64,000 bases of DNA, taken from contig NC_077223.1 of NCBI RefSeq assembly GCF_024763615.1, positions 86,366,627-86,430,626 on the forward strand, in the 5' to 3' direction. The notes beneath the pieces are model-generated. The model was not told the origin of the DNA. It made no database searches and was given only the letters and a program-made list of their open reading frames with translations. This document shows positions 20,820-33,575 of the stretch, one piece after another (within the stretch, counting starts at the first letter, position 1; each line of letters starts with the position of its first letter). The position numbers and the translations under genes were made by a program. Origin of the DNA: Phlebotomus papatasi (taxonomy: Eukaryota > Arthropoda > Insecta > Diptera > Psychodidae).

Positions 20820-23500
20820 TGCAGATGTTCTTGAGAACAGTACAGTACTAAAAAAAAACATTTCCATTTTCCATTGGAATCATAATTTCTTTTCCGCCAA
20901 AAAGATTTCCAATGCGAAATAAAAATAAATATCCCTTTCTCCGCGTGATGGCGCTGTTTTCTCCTGCGAAGTGTGCTAATAACTGTTCCCAATTTCAATT
21001 CTTCAAGATTTTAGAAACTATTTTCAGGGAAGATAATAATTTGCCAACATTTCTATAAAAATAGATGAAATTTAAAATTTTGGAAGTTTGTATATTCCAA
21101 TGTTCCTTAGTGTTATCCAGTCCAAAGAAATTCAAAAAATTTCAAATAGTGTTTTTACTTAGAACTAATAGAAGAAAATTTTCAATATGAAAACTTTTCA
21201 ATTGAAAGAAGCATACAGTATAGTTCACCTAGTACGACAAAGTCTCAATATTTATTAGACAAAATGAAAACAAACAAATATCACCATACCATTTAAACTC
21301 AATGTGATGCAGAAAATTACTTTTATTTTCAAAACATATTTTCCGTACAACACGCGAAGTATATTTTAATAATCAAAAGTAATTCTGTACATCTCATAAA
21401 AAGAGCTTTCTTGCAAATTCGGAGAAACACAAATATTTTCACTCATCCAAATAAACCACAATAAAGATCTTTTCTTAAAAAATTAATTGCATGAAAAAAC
21501 GGGTAAAACAGACTCAAATGTAGTGTAAAGAAATGTTTTGAAAATAATTCATCAGTGCATTAAAGTGCCTTAAATTGATTCGTTACGTTAATTACTCGGG
21601 AAAATTGATTTGTTTACGGCAATTTGGATAAAATGTAAATATTCCCACTGATTAAATTATTTCATTACGTTACACCACTTGAAATAAATAAAGACTAATT
21701 TGCAATCAAGTGAATTGCACCATCTTATTGGCTTCTTTAGAATACCACTGATTTTTTTCTTCCATTGAAAATCAATTAGAAAATATTCTAAAGTCATAAA
21801 AAAATGATGGTATGCTTATGTTGTAAAATGTTAAATAATTTGCATTTATAACTATAATACCTAATAATTCAAATTTTATGTTACTTGTAACTCTTAAGAA
21901 AATCATCCGATATTTTTTTGAGCACACCTGAGATTTAATATATTTTAAATTGTGTAATTGTTATTGAAAAATATGATAAATGGCTTAAGAATTCTTAACA
22001 AATACAGTGATTAATTTGAACAAGAAAAATTAAAATTTAGATAGTAATATAGATAATCTCAAGGAAAATAGATAATTTAAGTATAGAATATAGATTTAAT
22101 AAGCCACAAATGAAGTATTCATATTCATATATTATATTCATTCTAGAGGCTTCTCGTGATTTATAACCTTGAAAACCGGTAATAGGGATAATTCAAGGGT
22201 ATTTTCGTATTTGGATAAAATGTTCGCCTGACATTGATAATTACTTAAATTATATTTTGAAAATATAACTCTTTCAATTGAAAAATAATAAAAAATATTT
22301 ACAAATTTCAATAAATCCTCTTGCTATATTTTCCGTTTCAAGCTTTTTGAAGGTTATGTTCTATATAACCTCACATTTGCGACTAAATCACTAAGAACAA
22401 ATTGACGAAAAATAAAAAAAAAAGAATTGATTATGTAAAAAGAATAGGCTATCATTTATACTGAAAAAATGTCTGTACTAAAAATGAACAAAGTATTAAA
22501 ATCTTCCGTCGGCGACGCGTCGGTCGCTTACATCGCCTGTTATTGTATCTGTTTTTAATCTAAGAATAAGTGTTTATTAATTTATTCAATATGTTCTGTT
22601 TTGCTGAAACACCAGTTGCTGCAACATATTATTAAATTCAAAAATATTTTAAGTTTAGAAATAGGAAAATATAAATACGATAATGATCGTTGCAAAAAAC
22701 GAAATATCATTCAACAATATGAATTTCGTGCATTGCGAAGGATCTAAAATACTAGAAAATAATGCGTACTAATACTAAATCGACTTGATTTTTATTTCGG
22801 ATTCTTTCTAGATTTTTCACCAATTAACAAAAAATCACTTATTCCGGTTGCAAAAATATTTAGTACATTCCTGTGCTAAAATAATTTAGAGCTACCCTTA
22901 AGTGTTTCTTTTAAATTTTAGGCATTTGTTAGGGTGGTTATTACAGATTTGTGACATTATTGATTTAGATTCATAGTGTAAAGAGATTTTTCTGGTTCAG
23001 CTATGTACTAATATTCTTAGACACGATAGAGACCCTTGTTCACGGAAGGAATGGCCGACATAACTCCAAATAGTGTAAACACAAAAATTAGTGTTTACAA
23101 CTACTCCATGTTTACTACTGTCCTAGTTTCCTCTACTTAGAAAACATATTTGAATATTTTAGTACTAAAATCCTATCAATAAATAGAAGGCATGAAAGGC
23201 ATGAAATAAATAAGAAGAAACATAACGACGGATACTTACTCAACAAGTCAATTTATAGTACTAAAGAAATGGTAATGTAATAGTTTCATAACAGAATTGA
23301 ACTTTTATTATGTACTAAAAACTAGTGTAGTTAGTAAAACAGTGAATTCTTCTTTGATTCAACTAAAAATACTAAAAAAAAAAGTACTAATGTAATAATT
23401 TCATAATAGAATTGAATTATATTATGTGCAGACAGTAAGATATTTGATTGATTTTACACAATATTATTGCCGACTAATCCGGCAACAATGAAAACTCGTG
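20820..23500. other. AT-rich DNA, no gene seen
   Basis: No gene is supported. One repeated module can be seen: the stretch CACTTATTCCGGTTGCAAAA followed by ATTTAGTACATTCCTGTGCT at about 22836-22882 also occurs at 19162-19208. GTACTAAA words continue to about 23440. Confidence 0.45.
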
Positions 23501-23507
23501 AGTTATA

Positions 23508-24054
23508 CCCTAGACTTACGATTTAAGGCGAGAGACAGCTTACCGTAATTATAATTAAAATAATGATTTGACTAAATTCTCGTCAATTTTTCATTAACTA
23601 AGACGTTTCTCTGCTTAAGCCGAAAAACTGATTATCAGAAACTGATGGAAATGCAATCTAATCACTATTTTGATTACAGTACCGGTAAGCTGCCTCTCGG
23701 TTTAAGTAGTACAGTAGACTCTCGTTAATTCGGCTCTTTCAAGATCGGACTACATTTTTATTCAGACAGTAGTTAAATTCGAAAAATGTTTGTCAACGTA
23801 TTTCAAATTTTCGAATGAAGTAAATATGCTCAACTTTGCCATGGTTTGTCTTAGTTATGATGTGATTTTGCATTATTAAATGTTTTTCATGCAATTTACA
23901 ATAAACAGTAGTATGTAAAATTAAAATAAGTATGCAGATGAACAAAAATCGTTGAATTTCAAAAAGTTTGACGGCCGAATATCTCTCAAATTGACGTGAC
24001 ATTTCGGTCCCAAATTCCCGAATTTGAGAGAGTCTACTGTAAGTATGTCTAGGG
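23508..24054. repeat. CCCTAGAC hairpin repeat, split by a Tigger-like MITE
   Basis: The left end CCCTAGACTTACGATTTAAG pairs with the right end CTTAAATC-like sequence when the insert is removed: TTTAAGTAG before 23712 rejoins AAGTATGTCTAGGG after 24039. The family also occurs at 4087 and near 1979. Confidence 0.6.
23712..24039. mobile_element. Tigger-like MITE, CAGTAGACTCTC ends (copy 1)
   Basis: A 328 bp element starting CAGTAGACTCTCGTTAATTC and ending GAATTTGAGAGAGTCTACTG, flanked by TA on both sides. Related elements lie at 45751-45994 and 62965-63281. The termini resemble pogo/Tigger ends; there is no intact coding frame. Confidence 0.8.
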
Positions 24055-24068
24055 CAGGGGGGTGACAC

Positions 24069-24318
24069 TAGCTCTGAAAAATGCGACCAGTTTTAGTGTA
24101 AATGTTTCCCTGTTTTCGTACACATTTCATGAGATATCTCCGAAAGTACTTAGGTTGTCAATTTGAGGTTTTCGGTTGCCCATTCCATATTAAATTGGCT
24201 TTTAGATTGTATTAGTATTTTTTTGCTAATTCATTACACAACGGCAGAAAACACCGTATAAACTCGAAGGTTTTTTCGGCTCGCTAGAAACATATGGGAA
24301 ACATAGGAAACGTCATGC
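24069..24318 (+). repeat. Dispersed repeat, copy 2 of 2
   Basis: The reverse-complement partner of 20321-20562; begins AGCTCTGAAAAATGCGACCA and ends near CATAGGAAACGTCATGCGG. Confidence 0.7.
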
Positions 24319-24341
24319 GGTCTAGGGCATAAGGCTCTACC

Positions 24342-24584
24342 CAGCAACGAAAATGATTCGCGGTTGAATAGGCTGCGACGGTGGCGGCCTCCTAATTTGT
24401 TCGGAGCGCGGTGGCCACCATGATAAACTTCTTCTAGTTCAGAGCGGTGGCCACCGCTCCAGCGCCACTGTATGTGCTTTGACTAGTAGTCACAAAGGGT
24501 CACGCTATGTTAAATTCCCATAAGGTGACTGGTAGTTGTTCAGGTATTCTTGTACTGTGGTACCAACCGCGAACTTTCGTTGCT
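24342..24584. mobile_element. MITE with CAGCAACGAAA ends
   Basis: A 243 bp element from CAGCAACGAAAATGATTCGC to GCGAACTTTCGTTGCTG, unusually GC-rich in the middle, with CGGTGGCCACC occurring twice. I could not find a clear target duplication, so the superfamily is open. Confidence 0.6.
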
Positions 24585-24589
24585 GTGTA

Positions 24590-26150
24590 TTTGTCAATGC
24601 GCAGTCAAAGTCGCGATACTTCACACAACATGACAAGTTGCATTAGTTAAATGCCAGGTGGCGTTGTAGCCAAGTGAAATCACACTCAGAAGGGAATATT
24701 TAAAAATAAGTTTCCGTTATGAATTTCAACAACATTTGATTTAGTACATGTCTGTTCTAAATATCCTGCCACACCGAAAACTTTTTTCTAGAGCATTTCT
24801 AGAAAAGCTTGTTTTGAAAGCAATAAATGTCGTATGCTCAATGAGGTGCTTGAACTGAAAATATTTTGAGGAGAATTCCGTGGAAACAGAGAAAAAGTGG
24901 TTCAAATAAGCGATAAAGTATCATTTCATAAATTTTCTATTACACTTGTAATATCGCCCAAAAGTCCATAATTCGTCCATTTCCATCCAGAAAAAATCCC
25001 ATTTATCAAAATGTAATAAAAATTTTGCAGTAATATCTGTCTCTCTGGGGTTGTGTAACAGTTTTTCTTTTTATTTGGTGGGGTATATAGGGAGAAGATA
25101 GAATTTCTGTATGATATTGTGTCGAGGAGTTATTGGCAATTCTTCAAAATGTGAATTAAGAAGTTGTCTGGTGAGTGGAAACAAAGGAGGATGAAGAGAT
25201 TTTTAATGGATATCCGAATGCCATTGTTGTCCAATTCCGCACCCTTCTCCACCTCCCACCCTCCCCCTTTATACAATTCCCTCCCAAAAAGTTAACAATG
25301 GCATCATAAGAGTCATGTCTTTTGAAACTAAATCTTCTCTTAATACTCGAAAGCTCTCTGGAGTCAGATCCAAAAGTCACCCACACACATCCAGCCCCCC
25401 AAGTGTACCCACAAAACACTCAATAGTTAACTTTATTTCTTGATAGATTTATGCACAATTTCTGGGACAAGGATATTACTTGAGTGCAGCAAAACAACGA
25501 AAAAATAGTCTTCTCGCAGTTCTCTTGTAAGAGCATTGGAACAATTGGAATTAATAATGAGTTTATGTCTCATTCCAATGAAACTTCATTTTATCTATTA
25601 ATATGCGCTTTTTTTTCTATCTTTCAATTTTTCAACATTTCATAAGGCACTCAAATAAATTTCACATGGTTTTCTCTTTCGTCTTCTGCATCCGAAAATT
25701 GCGGGAAAGTTACGAGAAGTTAGAGAAAAAAGAGGGAAAGTTTTTCCTCTGGCCTATGAGACTCCATCAGACGACTCGTCTCGATACTCCGGGAATTTCA
25801 GGCAAGAGAAATGAATGTGAATTGTGTGAATCAACATGCGGTAATTGAATTAATTGGTCACCCACGTTCGCAAATTCCTCACTTTGTCAACACATCTATG
25901 CCATGCCACTTCGTGGGACGCTCTAGGAAGTCGCATTTTCGCACACAGAATTAAACATATATACATGCATGAAAAGCGACACATTCGACTAACCACGATT
26001 TATGATCTCGTGGGAATTCTCTCCACACTGCTTGGTTTAGTTAAAAAGGCCTCATATGGAGCTTTTATGCCGAAAAGAAACTAAAAACTTTAATCCCGAA
26101 AATGCTAGTTTCGAAAAGAAATTATAAATAATCTAAAACTAAAAAAATAA
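24590..26150. other. Unique non-coding stretch
   Basis: No gene is supported. Open frames at 25156-25419 and 25603-26084 lack any domain or splice context. The region from 25050 to 26050 is less AT-rich and not obviously repeated, and may be regulatory or intronic DNA. One TTTAGTACATGTCTGTTCTA palindrome-like module is present at 24738-24762. Confidence 0.4.
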
Positions 26151-26398
26151 ATTAGGGTAGATGTCCTAATTCAAAACTATTTCCAGACGCTTTAACTTTG
26201 ACAGGAGATTCAATACGTTAAGTTCATATTTTTTCTAAAGAGAATTACATGAATTTGCACCTTGACTCTTCAAGAATGTTACTGTTTAGTGGAAATTCTT
26301 TAGATATAATTTGAAAACTTCCTAAATAAAATGCTTCTATTGGGAGCATATTAATCCAAATGGAGACAAGGGAAAGTTTCTAATTGGAGACAAACAGT

Positions 26399-26494
26399 GT
26401 AAGTGAAACCGCGACGGAAGGCTTCCAAAACTTTGTTGAGCTGCTCTTGAGTGCAGGATTTGTTTCTTACTCCTGGTCTTTTCTCCTTTCCCAT
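26399..26494 (-). pseudogene. Pipsqueak-like helix-turn-helix fragment of a transposase
   Basis: After a TTTTAG acceptor-like sequence the minus strand reads MGKEKRPGVRNKSC, then TQEQLNKVLEAFRRG, then diverges (FTYTVCLQL) and stops. The pattern xTxEQLxxxLEAxRxG is the start of the psq/CENP-B-type DNA-binding domain found at the N-terminus of pogo/Tigger-type transposases. The rest of the transposase is absent. It lies within a terminal-repeat element, so it belongs to the mobile element and not to a host gene. Confidence 0.6.
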
Positions 26495-26682
26495 CTAAAA
26501 CAATAAGAAAATCTCTCCAAAAAGTCATATTTCCGGGGTTTCCTATTGAAGGATTTGCAAACACTTCAGAAAAACCCTTTTTGTTCACGAAATAGATAAT
26601 TATTTCATTTGAAAAATTCACGTACCGTTAACAATAAAGATTAGCACTTAATTTAACTAAAATTAACCAGAAATATGACATA

Positions 26683-27931
26683 GGGTGGAGTAACCACTTA
26701 TCGCCATGTTTAGAAAAAACAGGAATTAATTTTATTATAACTTCTGAACCCTTATTACAAGATAACTCAAATTTGACACAAAGTTACTTAAATTTATTGG
26801 TTGCAGATTCGTGAAAATAATAGTCCTACAATTTAACCCTGGACTACTTAAAAAAAACTGATTTTTATTTACAATGCAAAAATAACCACTTCGCCGACAC
26901 TTTTTACCAGTTTTCGCCAGTACTGTAACCACTTCTCGCCACCCATTTGGAAAGGTTCAAACTGAATTACAGTAGAGTCCCGCTATAGGCCATCGCTCTA
27001 TAGTCCACAATTTATCGACCGTTGATTTCAAAACACTGATTTTAAGTTAGGTTATGTTTTTTAGTAAGCGACATGCATAATTATTTTAATATTTTTGGCA
27101 AACTTTATTAAGTAGTTGTGATAATTGTGATCCACAATGAAGAGAGCAAAGACAAGTACCACAATCGCAAAGAAAGTGGAAGCCGTCGAGCAATTTCAAT
27201 ACTAAAAATCGTTGATAATTTTAAAAAATTACATGGACTATAGTGCGACCCAAGTGTCAAATTTGAAACGAAATATGGACTATAGCGAGACTCTACTGTA
27301 TTTTGGGCAATATTATGCAAATAATACATTCAGTACTTCTCTTTCCTCATGATCACTCTATTATTACTCACACTTAAATGATTTTTTTTCGCTTTTATTT
27401 GAGAAATTAAACTATTGGACTATTGCATAAAGTAAATAATCCAGATTTGACAACTGAGAATCTACGAAGTGATGTTAGCGTCGCCTATTGAAAAGAGATG
27501 GCGACAGGTGGTAAAATCATTCCAAAATATTACCACTTTTCGCCATGCCTCATTTTTATATAAATATAATATAAAATGAAATATTAATTAACTAAATACT
27601 AATTTTATCTATTTCACAAGTGTAATTAAATATTCAATAGACAAATTATTTATCTAAAAAGGTACATTTTTCTTGATGAAAATTTGATGACACTTAGCAT
27701 ATCGGGTAAGAAATATTGGATTCGATGAACTTGCTTAAAATATTGCTCTAAAAATGATGAAAATTGTAAATTCATAACGAATAGTCACTATTTTTCGACT
27801 TTATACGTAGCAGCAGTAAAAATACAAGTAACTTTGCAGCTCATTTATTTCATAAATCGCGAAAAATAGCGATTTCAATTCAATATGAGTGGCAAAAAGT
27901 GGGACATTGGCAAGAAGTGGTGATTCCACCC
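26683..27931. mobile_element. GGGTGGAATAACCACTTCTCGCC MITE, copy 1 (interrupted)
   Basis: Starts GGGTGGAGTAACCACTTATC and ends AAGAAGTGGTGATTCCACCC, flanked by TA (26681-26682, 27932-27933). It contains the Tigger-like MITE 26970-27298. Without it this copy is 918 bp, against 920 bp for the uninterrupted copy at 43227-44146. The word TTTTCGCCA or a variant recurs several times near both ends. Confidence 0.9.
26970..27298. mobile_element. Tigger-like MITE with N-terminal transposase remnant
   Basis: A 329 bp element with ends CAGTAGAGTCCCGCTATAGG and CTATAGCGAGACTCTACTG, flanked by TA. At 27137 the plus strand reads MKRAKTSTTIAKKVEAVEQF and then stops, resembling the first helix region of a CENP-B/Tigger transposase (KRKxxTIxxKxxAIExFE). 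The second copy is at 35969-36305. It has probably arisen by internal deletion of a Tigger transposon. Confidence 0.85.
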
Positions 27932-28379
27932 TAAATGTTAAACAAAACGAATAAACAAGAGTCACCTCATTGTGTTTTTCATTGGAAAACATGGTCGATT
28001 GATGAAAAATTCGATGGTGAAAAGGTACATTTTTAATTTTCCTGAGAAATTAACAAATGAAAATTTTTGAATATAAATGGATTTTCGCTTTATTTGGAGC
28101 AAAATTAATTAAATAATGAAACTGTGGTATAGAAAATACATAAATATAATAATTTATTAGTGTATTTATCATTGAAAACAGTGATGTTTCCATTTGGAGT
28201 AGCGAAAAATTTCCATATGGAGCAGGTTTTGAATTAGCTTAGTTTACCCTATAAGCTTTTAGATCATTTGTTTCGAGGGTCAAGTATTGGAAATTGATTC
28301 ATTTTTATCATAAATGATGAAAATTCATCAGAAAAACTTTTAAAAAAATCTAAAAAGTGTTAATTATATTTTTAAAAAT

Positions 28380-31300
28380 TAAGCACATGCCTGTACTAAA
28401 ATATGATATCACTCGTCAGATATTTCGGTAATTTGTATAATAACAATGAACATGTCATTTGAACATTGAAAAACCATCAACATAAAAATACATTTTGAAG
28501 AGAAAGTACAAAATCTTTAGTACTTTCTCATGCCTGTACTAAATTCATCCTTGTTCAATTGACCAAATCAAATGTTGGCCAAATTTTTGGACTATTTTTT
28601 GTAAGTTGCAAGATATTCACTGAATTAAAATATAATATTTATAAATGTACTGAATTTATTAGTAAGTGTTATAATTGTGACTGCTTCAATTTAGTACTCA
28701 TGGAAAGTCCAATAAAACATGCCTATTGCCATTTGTTATATTTCATAATTTCTCTACATTTTGTTTTAAAATTTTCAATACAGTTTTTAAAATGAAAAAA
28801 TTCTAAAAGATATCTATTACAGTTTTAGTACAAAATTAATTTCTATCAATAATCAATGAAGTACTAACTTATTATTGATAGAAAAATACTGAAGTAATAT
28901 TGACAAATAAGAAAAAAATACAATTATCTTTAATCACGAACAAAGATCCTTTACTAGATTGATTGACATTCCTATATTAAATCGTTTAATAGAAAAGGTG
29001 TACAAGACTGAACTTAAAGGCTTTGAAAACTTTTTTATAAGATCAAATACTTTCAATAAAAGACAATAAATCGTGACTATTAACCATAAGTTAATTAAAA
29101 TGCAATTAAATATTTTCTTATTGACACATTTCAACACAATAATTTTATAGTTATAATAATTACGATTCGGTGTATGGCAAAATGAGTTTAATTTTCACAC
29201 GGCAAATAATTAAAAGTTATACAGCAATAACACCTGTATTAAACATTAAAATTTTATGTTTCTCTTTCTTTTTTTTTCAATATTCCACCTGAAATATTAC
29301 TGCCATTAAACCAACGCCAATGGACAATGTTGATTAATTACTTGTTCCAGAATCCATCTCAAGGATCAAAGAAAAATTACTCAACATTTTTCACTAAATT
29401 TTCTTATCCTCTCCACCATTATCATTTTATCTAATTGCTTCTTTGCCATTACTACTAAACCGAAATCTACCAGATTTGAGGAAAAAAAAGAACCAAAAAG
29501 TAATTTCGCAATATTACGCGAATTGAGCTCAATTGTGCACGGCAACGTGTTTTTCCCGCACAAAATTGGAACATCTCTGACTGAGAGAACATGGAAAATT
29601 TTTCCTTGTATCTCTCGCACAACTTGAAACCCCGTCAGACACAACATCAACAATCATCGTCATTTCCTTTGCCAATCAACGTGAAAAAAGCCAATTTGGC
29701 CCAATGATCTGTCTTTGATTTTAAGAGCAAGGTCATTGATTGAAGGAGTCATCCGGCGTTGTTACTAAGCAGACGGAAAGTGATTGAAGTGAAAAGTGGC
29801 TAGTCAATTTTCCTCAATAGTTTGCCAAATGAGAAGGTGAAAATATGGGCAGGTGGTCCCATAAAGTTCGACCATCTCACCCACGAAAATAAACACTGTC
29901 CGACTAAAGTGTGCTCAGTCAACGTTTACACAATAAATCGTTTAAATTCAAGGGGTTTTCCACTTGAGGAAAACAGGAGGATCACTGAAAACTTTTTGAG
30001 TTCCATTCCAAGTTAAAATAAATATTTAAAAAAAAAATAGTACATGCCTGTACTAAAATTATTCATAACATAAGTAGCACAACATCAATGAAAATCTAAA
30101 AATGCGTAGTCTATTAACTTACTACTACTTTTATATACAGTAATAAATATTCTATTTTAAGAAGAGCTTTGTTTTGTTCTAAATCTTAGGATTTGTACTA
30201 AATCCAGAATGGTCAGAAAATCCAATAAGAAATTGTTAATAAGACTATTTTGAAATGCACTTCGCCTAACAGTCTTCTTGATTTTTTAAAGGACTATATC
30301 ATTTATTTACTCAGGTTTACAGCCTTAAATAGAATTACCATGTATTTGTACTAAATTAGACACGATCAGAAAAAGACCGGTTAAACTTATAAACAGAAAC
30401 AAAAGTTAACTTTGAAGATATAATAAACCTTGCTCAATACTATTGTCTAGTCTAGTAATATTCTAGACCAGTATATATTGGCTCAAATAGTTCAAAAAGT
30501 CCTTATAAAATTGTACTAAATTTAGATTTTTAAAACTTCAGGAACATTCAGAAAACGATTGGCCCACTTGCAAGAGCAATATTATGAATTTTACTGAGAG
30601 AGATTTGCTTATGTACTAAATTTGAAATTATACTGCAATAAGTTTTTAAATGTTTGGTTCATTCAAATTGAATTATGTACTAAAACAGAAGTATTTAGAA
30701 GAAAAACGGATAAGCAATGAAACAAAATGTTAAAAAAAACAGATTAGAAGCTTAGGCTGCTGAAGCAGTTTTCTAATTTTTGAAATGACTAACTACTTGT
30801 ACTAAATTTGAAATTTCTACTAAACTAAATATATTCAGTCCAGTTCACTGTAATTATTTACATAAGAAAAGGTTGATTAAGTTTAAAAACCTAAAGTTGA
30901 AAGACAAGTTTAATAACACTGAATATCAAATTCTATAAAACATTTTAGAAGTTCTTGAACAAGTATTAAATTTAGTACCTGTACTAACTCGTGAATGTTC
31001 AGAAAATCATTAGTCTGGTAAAGAATGAAGCAAGTGATGATTAGTTTAAGTATATGAAGTAAAGAATTTTAGCTAAAATCTAGGGTTTAACGGTACACTG
31101 TTTAGTTCTTTAATATCTGCAATAGGGCTACTTATTTGTACTAAAATTGTTAATTTTATTCAGTAAGAAGGAAAGAATAAAATTATCAGAGAAATTAGCA
31201 AAAGACAAATTAAAAAACTCGGACTATTATATAAGATAATAAATCCATATAATGTTTAAAACCTAATACATTGTTTTCGTATATGTTCTAAATTTTGTGT

Positions 31301-31750
31301 TTGTACTAATCCAGGAATGCACGGAAAAATATTGTTGCAACAAAAAAATGGTTGTCAGTTTAGGGGCTTAAAAAATCTATAAAAGGTGTACTTATCTATA
31401 TACCTACAAATGCCATAAATAGTTCGTTTTTAGTACTAAATTTGATTTATTTTCTTATGCATTTTTGTTTACTTTTAATTCCAAATTTGTTAAACTGATT
31501 GATAGATCACCAGCCTGGGAACCTTGAATTTATATTATTGTACAAATTTTCAAGGTTTCACAGGCTTTTGAAGTAGTACTAAATTTAAATGTTGTACTTA
31601 ATTAGTAATATTCAGAGACAAATTGCTACAGTTACAACATAAATATAAAATACTTAGTGTAGCTTTTTCGTATCCTTTTTGGTGTATTTAAGAAGACTTT
31701 ATAATTGTACTAAATTTAGTACTAAATTTGTACTAAATTAGAAAAGCGGA
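28380..31750. repeat. Very degenerate tandem array with GTACTAAA motif
   Basis: TGTACTAAATTT-like words occur again and again; from 30186 they fall at about 30186, 30348, 30511, 30615, 30674, 30797, 30980, 31137, 31302, 31433, 31575 and 31707, often 130-170 bases apart. After the word there is commonly a TTCAGAAAA-like stretch (30216, 30366, 30547, 31001, 31324). This suggests an old satellite of about 160 bp. The best-preserved part is 30180-31740; before it, 28900-29800 is largely unique. Open frames here are unsupported. Confidence 0.55.
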
Positions 31751-31759
31751 AAGATATTT

Positions 31760-32750
31760 TAGATTTAAATGGGAAAGTCTTTAAGCTAAAGGCACTTGAA
31801 AAAAGCACCTTACGGAAGTTTTAGAGCAGGGAATTTGATAAAATTTGAATTAGAGTAACAAAACCCCTTGACTGAGATGCTTCTTGAGTGATCCAGAAGG
31901 AGTCCTCGTGGATCCCACTGAGCGAAATTGCGAGACGTGGCCAAGACGCATGTTAAAGATGTGCGACAAATGAGATAGAACAGACACTCAAGGTGTGTTC
32001 TGACTCAATCAGAGAATCTCCTGGACACATGATTGCGCACAAATTGCAACAACGTTTCACTACACTTCATTATCTTCTCCAATATCATCCCACTGTGCCC
32101 CGCGTGAGTCACATCTATTTGACTAAAAATATTTTTTTTTCCATTTGGTGCGCTCTTGAGAATAAACCACATAGTTATATATGAAAAGATGTATTTTTAG
32201 TATATTGGCAAATATTGGTGGATGAATCTTAAAAGGTGCTACTTGTTCCAAAAGGAACTGAAAATTTGCTTTTCTTGCATTATTTAGAGATCAGACGTCT
32301 ATTTGCCCAACACACAATTGCTACACAATTTGCTCTCTAATTCATATAACACTTTTTTCCCTCATTTTTTTCTGCTTATGTGCTCCTACAGCCTTTAATT
32401 GTGTGTATACTCGAAGTTTGCGCTTGTTTGTAAATTTATATTCTCAGCGGGGTGGAAAAACTCCAGTGGAAAACTGTTTAAAATTCAAATTCTTGCCATT
32501 TGAGAATTGAACTGTAACATTATTCAAAGGGATGAAAGAATCAGATTAATGTCTTTAATGCATAATTTCCATAATTTCATGCTAAATTACACAAATGATT
32601 GAATTTTCAAAATTAGCAACATTTTAAATTGAAACATTAAACGTGGAAAAAGATATGTGTAATAAATGAAATACAAGGAATTGAACAAGAATAAGAGCTT
32701 AATACAGATTATTTTTTAATAAAATTTTAGTCAATATTTTTGTAAAATTT
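31760..32750. other. Unique non-coding stretch
   Basis: No gene is supported. From 31860 to 32160 the composition is more balanced and lacks repeats; the 63-residue frame at 31993 shows no domain. It could be a conserved non-coding segment. Confidence 0.4.
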
Positions 32751-32754
32751 GTTA

Positions 32755-33245
32755 GAATAAAATCTTTATACAGAGTATAAATGTTTCGTAAAATTGTTTG
32801 TAAATGTTTGTGATTTCTTACTTTTAATCTTATAACCCACTAAAAAGTTCGTAAAAGATTGTATTCTTCACAAACATTGTTCGTAACATGAACAATGAAC
32901 ACTTGACAAACACTTTTATTATTCTACAAACATTTGTTCGTAAACACACACAATAATATATGTAAAATTTTGTCATTTGTTCGTAAAGTTTTGCCAAACA
33001 AACAAAAATGTACAAACAAATATTTGTAAAAGAACAAAAAAAGGCTGGTCAAGTGTAAATGTTACAAACAATGTTTGTGAAAAAGTACAAAATTTTACAA
33101 ACCTTTTAGTACACACCTTTTAGTACTCACAAATATTTACGAACTATTTTTTGTGATAGAACTGAAAAAACAACAAAATCTTTAATAAGTCTGATTTCTT
33201 AAAAAAAACGAACAAATTTAAGTACTAAAAATTTGTAACAAGTTT
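32755..33245. repeat. Low-complexity block rich in TTTGTAAA / TTCGTAAA
   Basis: About 490 bases in which variants of TTTGTAAATGTTTGTG, TTGTTCGTAAA and their complements (ACAAACATTTG) recur densely on both strands, so the block can fold in many ways. The short frame at 32830-33015 is a by-product of this composition. Confidence 0.6.
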
Positions 33246-33370
33246 GGCAGGGGATATTTAGAACTTAGAAAAAATATAAATAAGGATATCAACTGAAGAC
33301 AACCATCGTAAGTCTCGATTTTATAATAACTTCGTTAACATTGTACAGATAGACTATATGTTCTCCATTA

Positions 33371-33480
33371 TGGCTTCTATACACTAGAGGAAAATATGTC
33401 CATATTGAAGACTTTTTCCTACGCAAGCGTAGAAAATTTTCTTCAATATGGACATAAATTGCTCTAGTGTGTAGAGGCCA
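33371..33480. mobile_element. Tourist-like MITE, copy 2 of 3 (TTA target)
   Basis: A 110 bp palindromic element: TGGCTTCTATACACTAGAGG at the left, its near complement at the right, TTA on both sides (33368-33370, 33481-33483). The centre CTACGCAAGCGTAG is itself a palindrome. Confidence 0.85.
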
Positions 33481-33575
33481 TTACTCTCAACGGTAAAAGA
33501 TGTTCGTAAAGAAGTTTCTTAAATAATCTTAGATTTAATTCAAATATATTTTTTTTATTATAAAGCTTCTTACTA

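Larger units (their letters stand above)
26155..28249. mobile_element. Outer psq-bearing transposon relic with two nested elements
   Basis: The left end (GGGTAGATGTCCTAATTCAA) and right end (TTGAATTAGCTTAGTTTACC) are related inverted repeats, flanked by TA at 26153-26154 and 28250-28251. On the minus strand it carries a pipsqueak-like helix-turn-helix fragment (26399-26494). The element was later hit by the transposon at 26683-27931, itself hit by 26970-27298. About 840 bp remain after removing the inserts. Confidence 0.65.
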
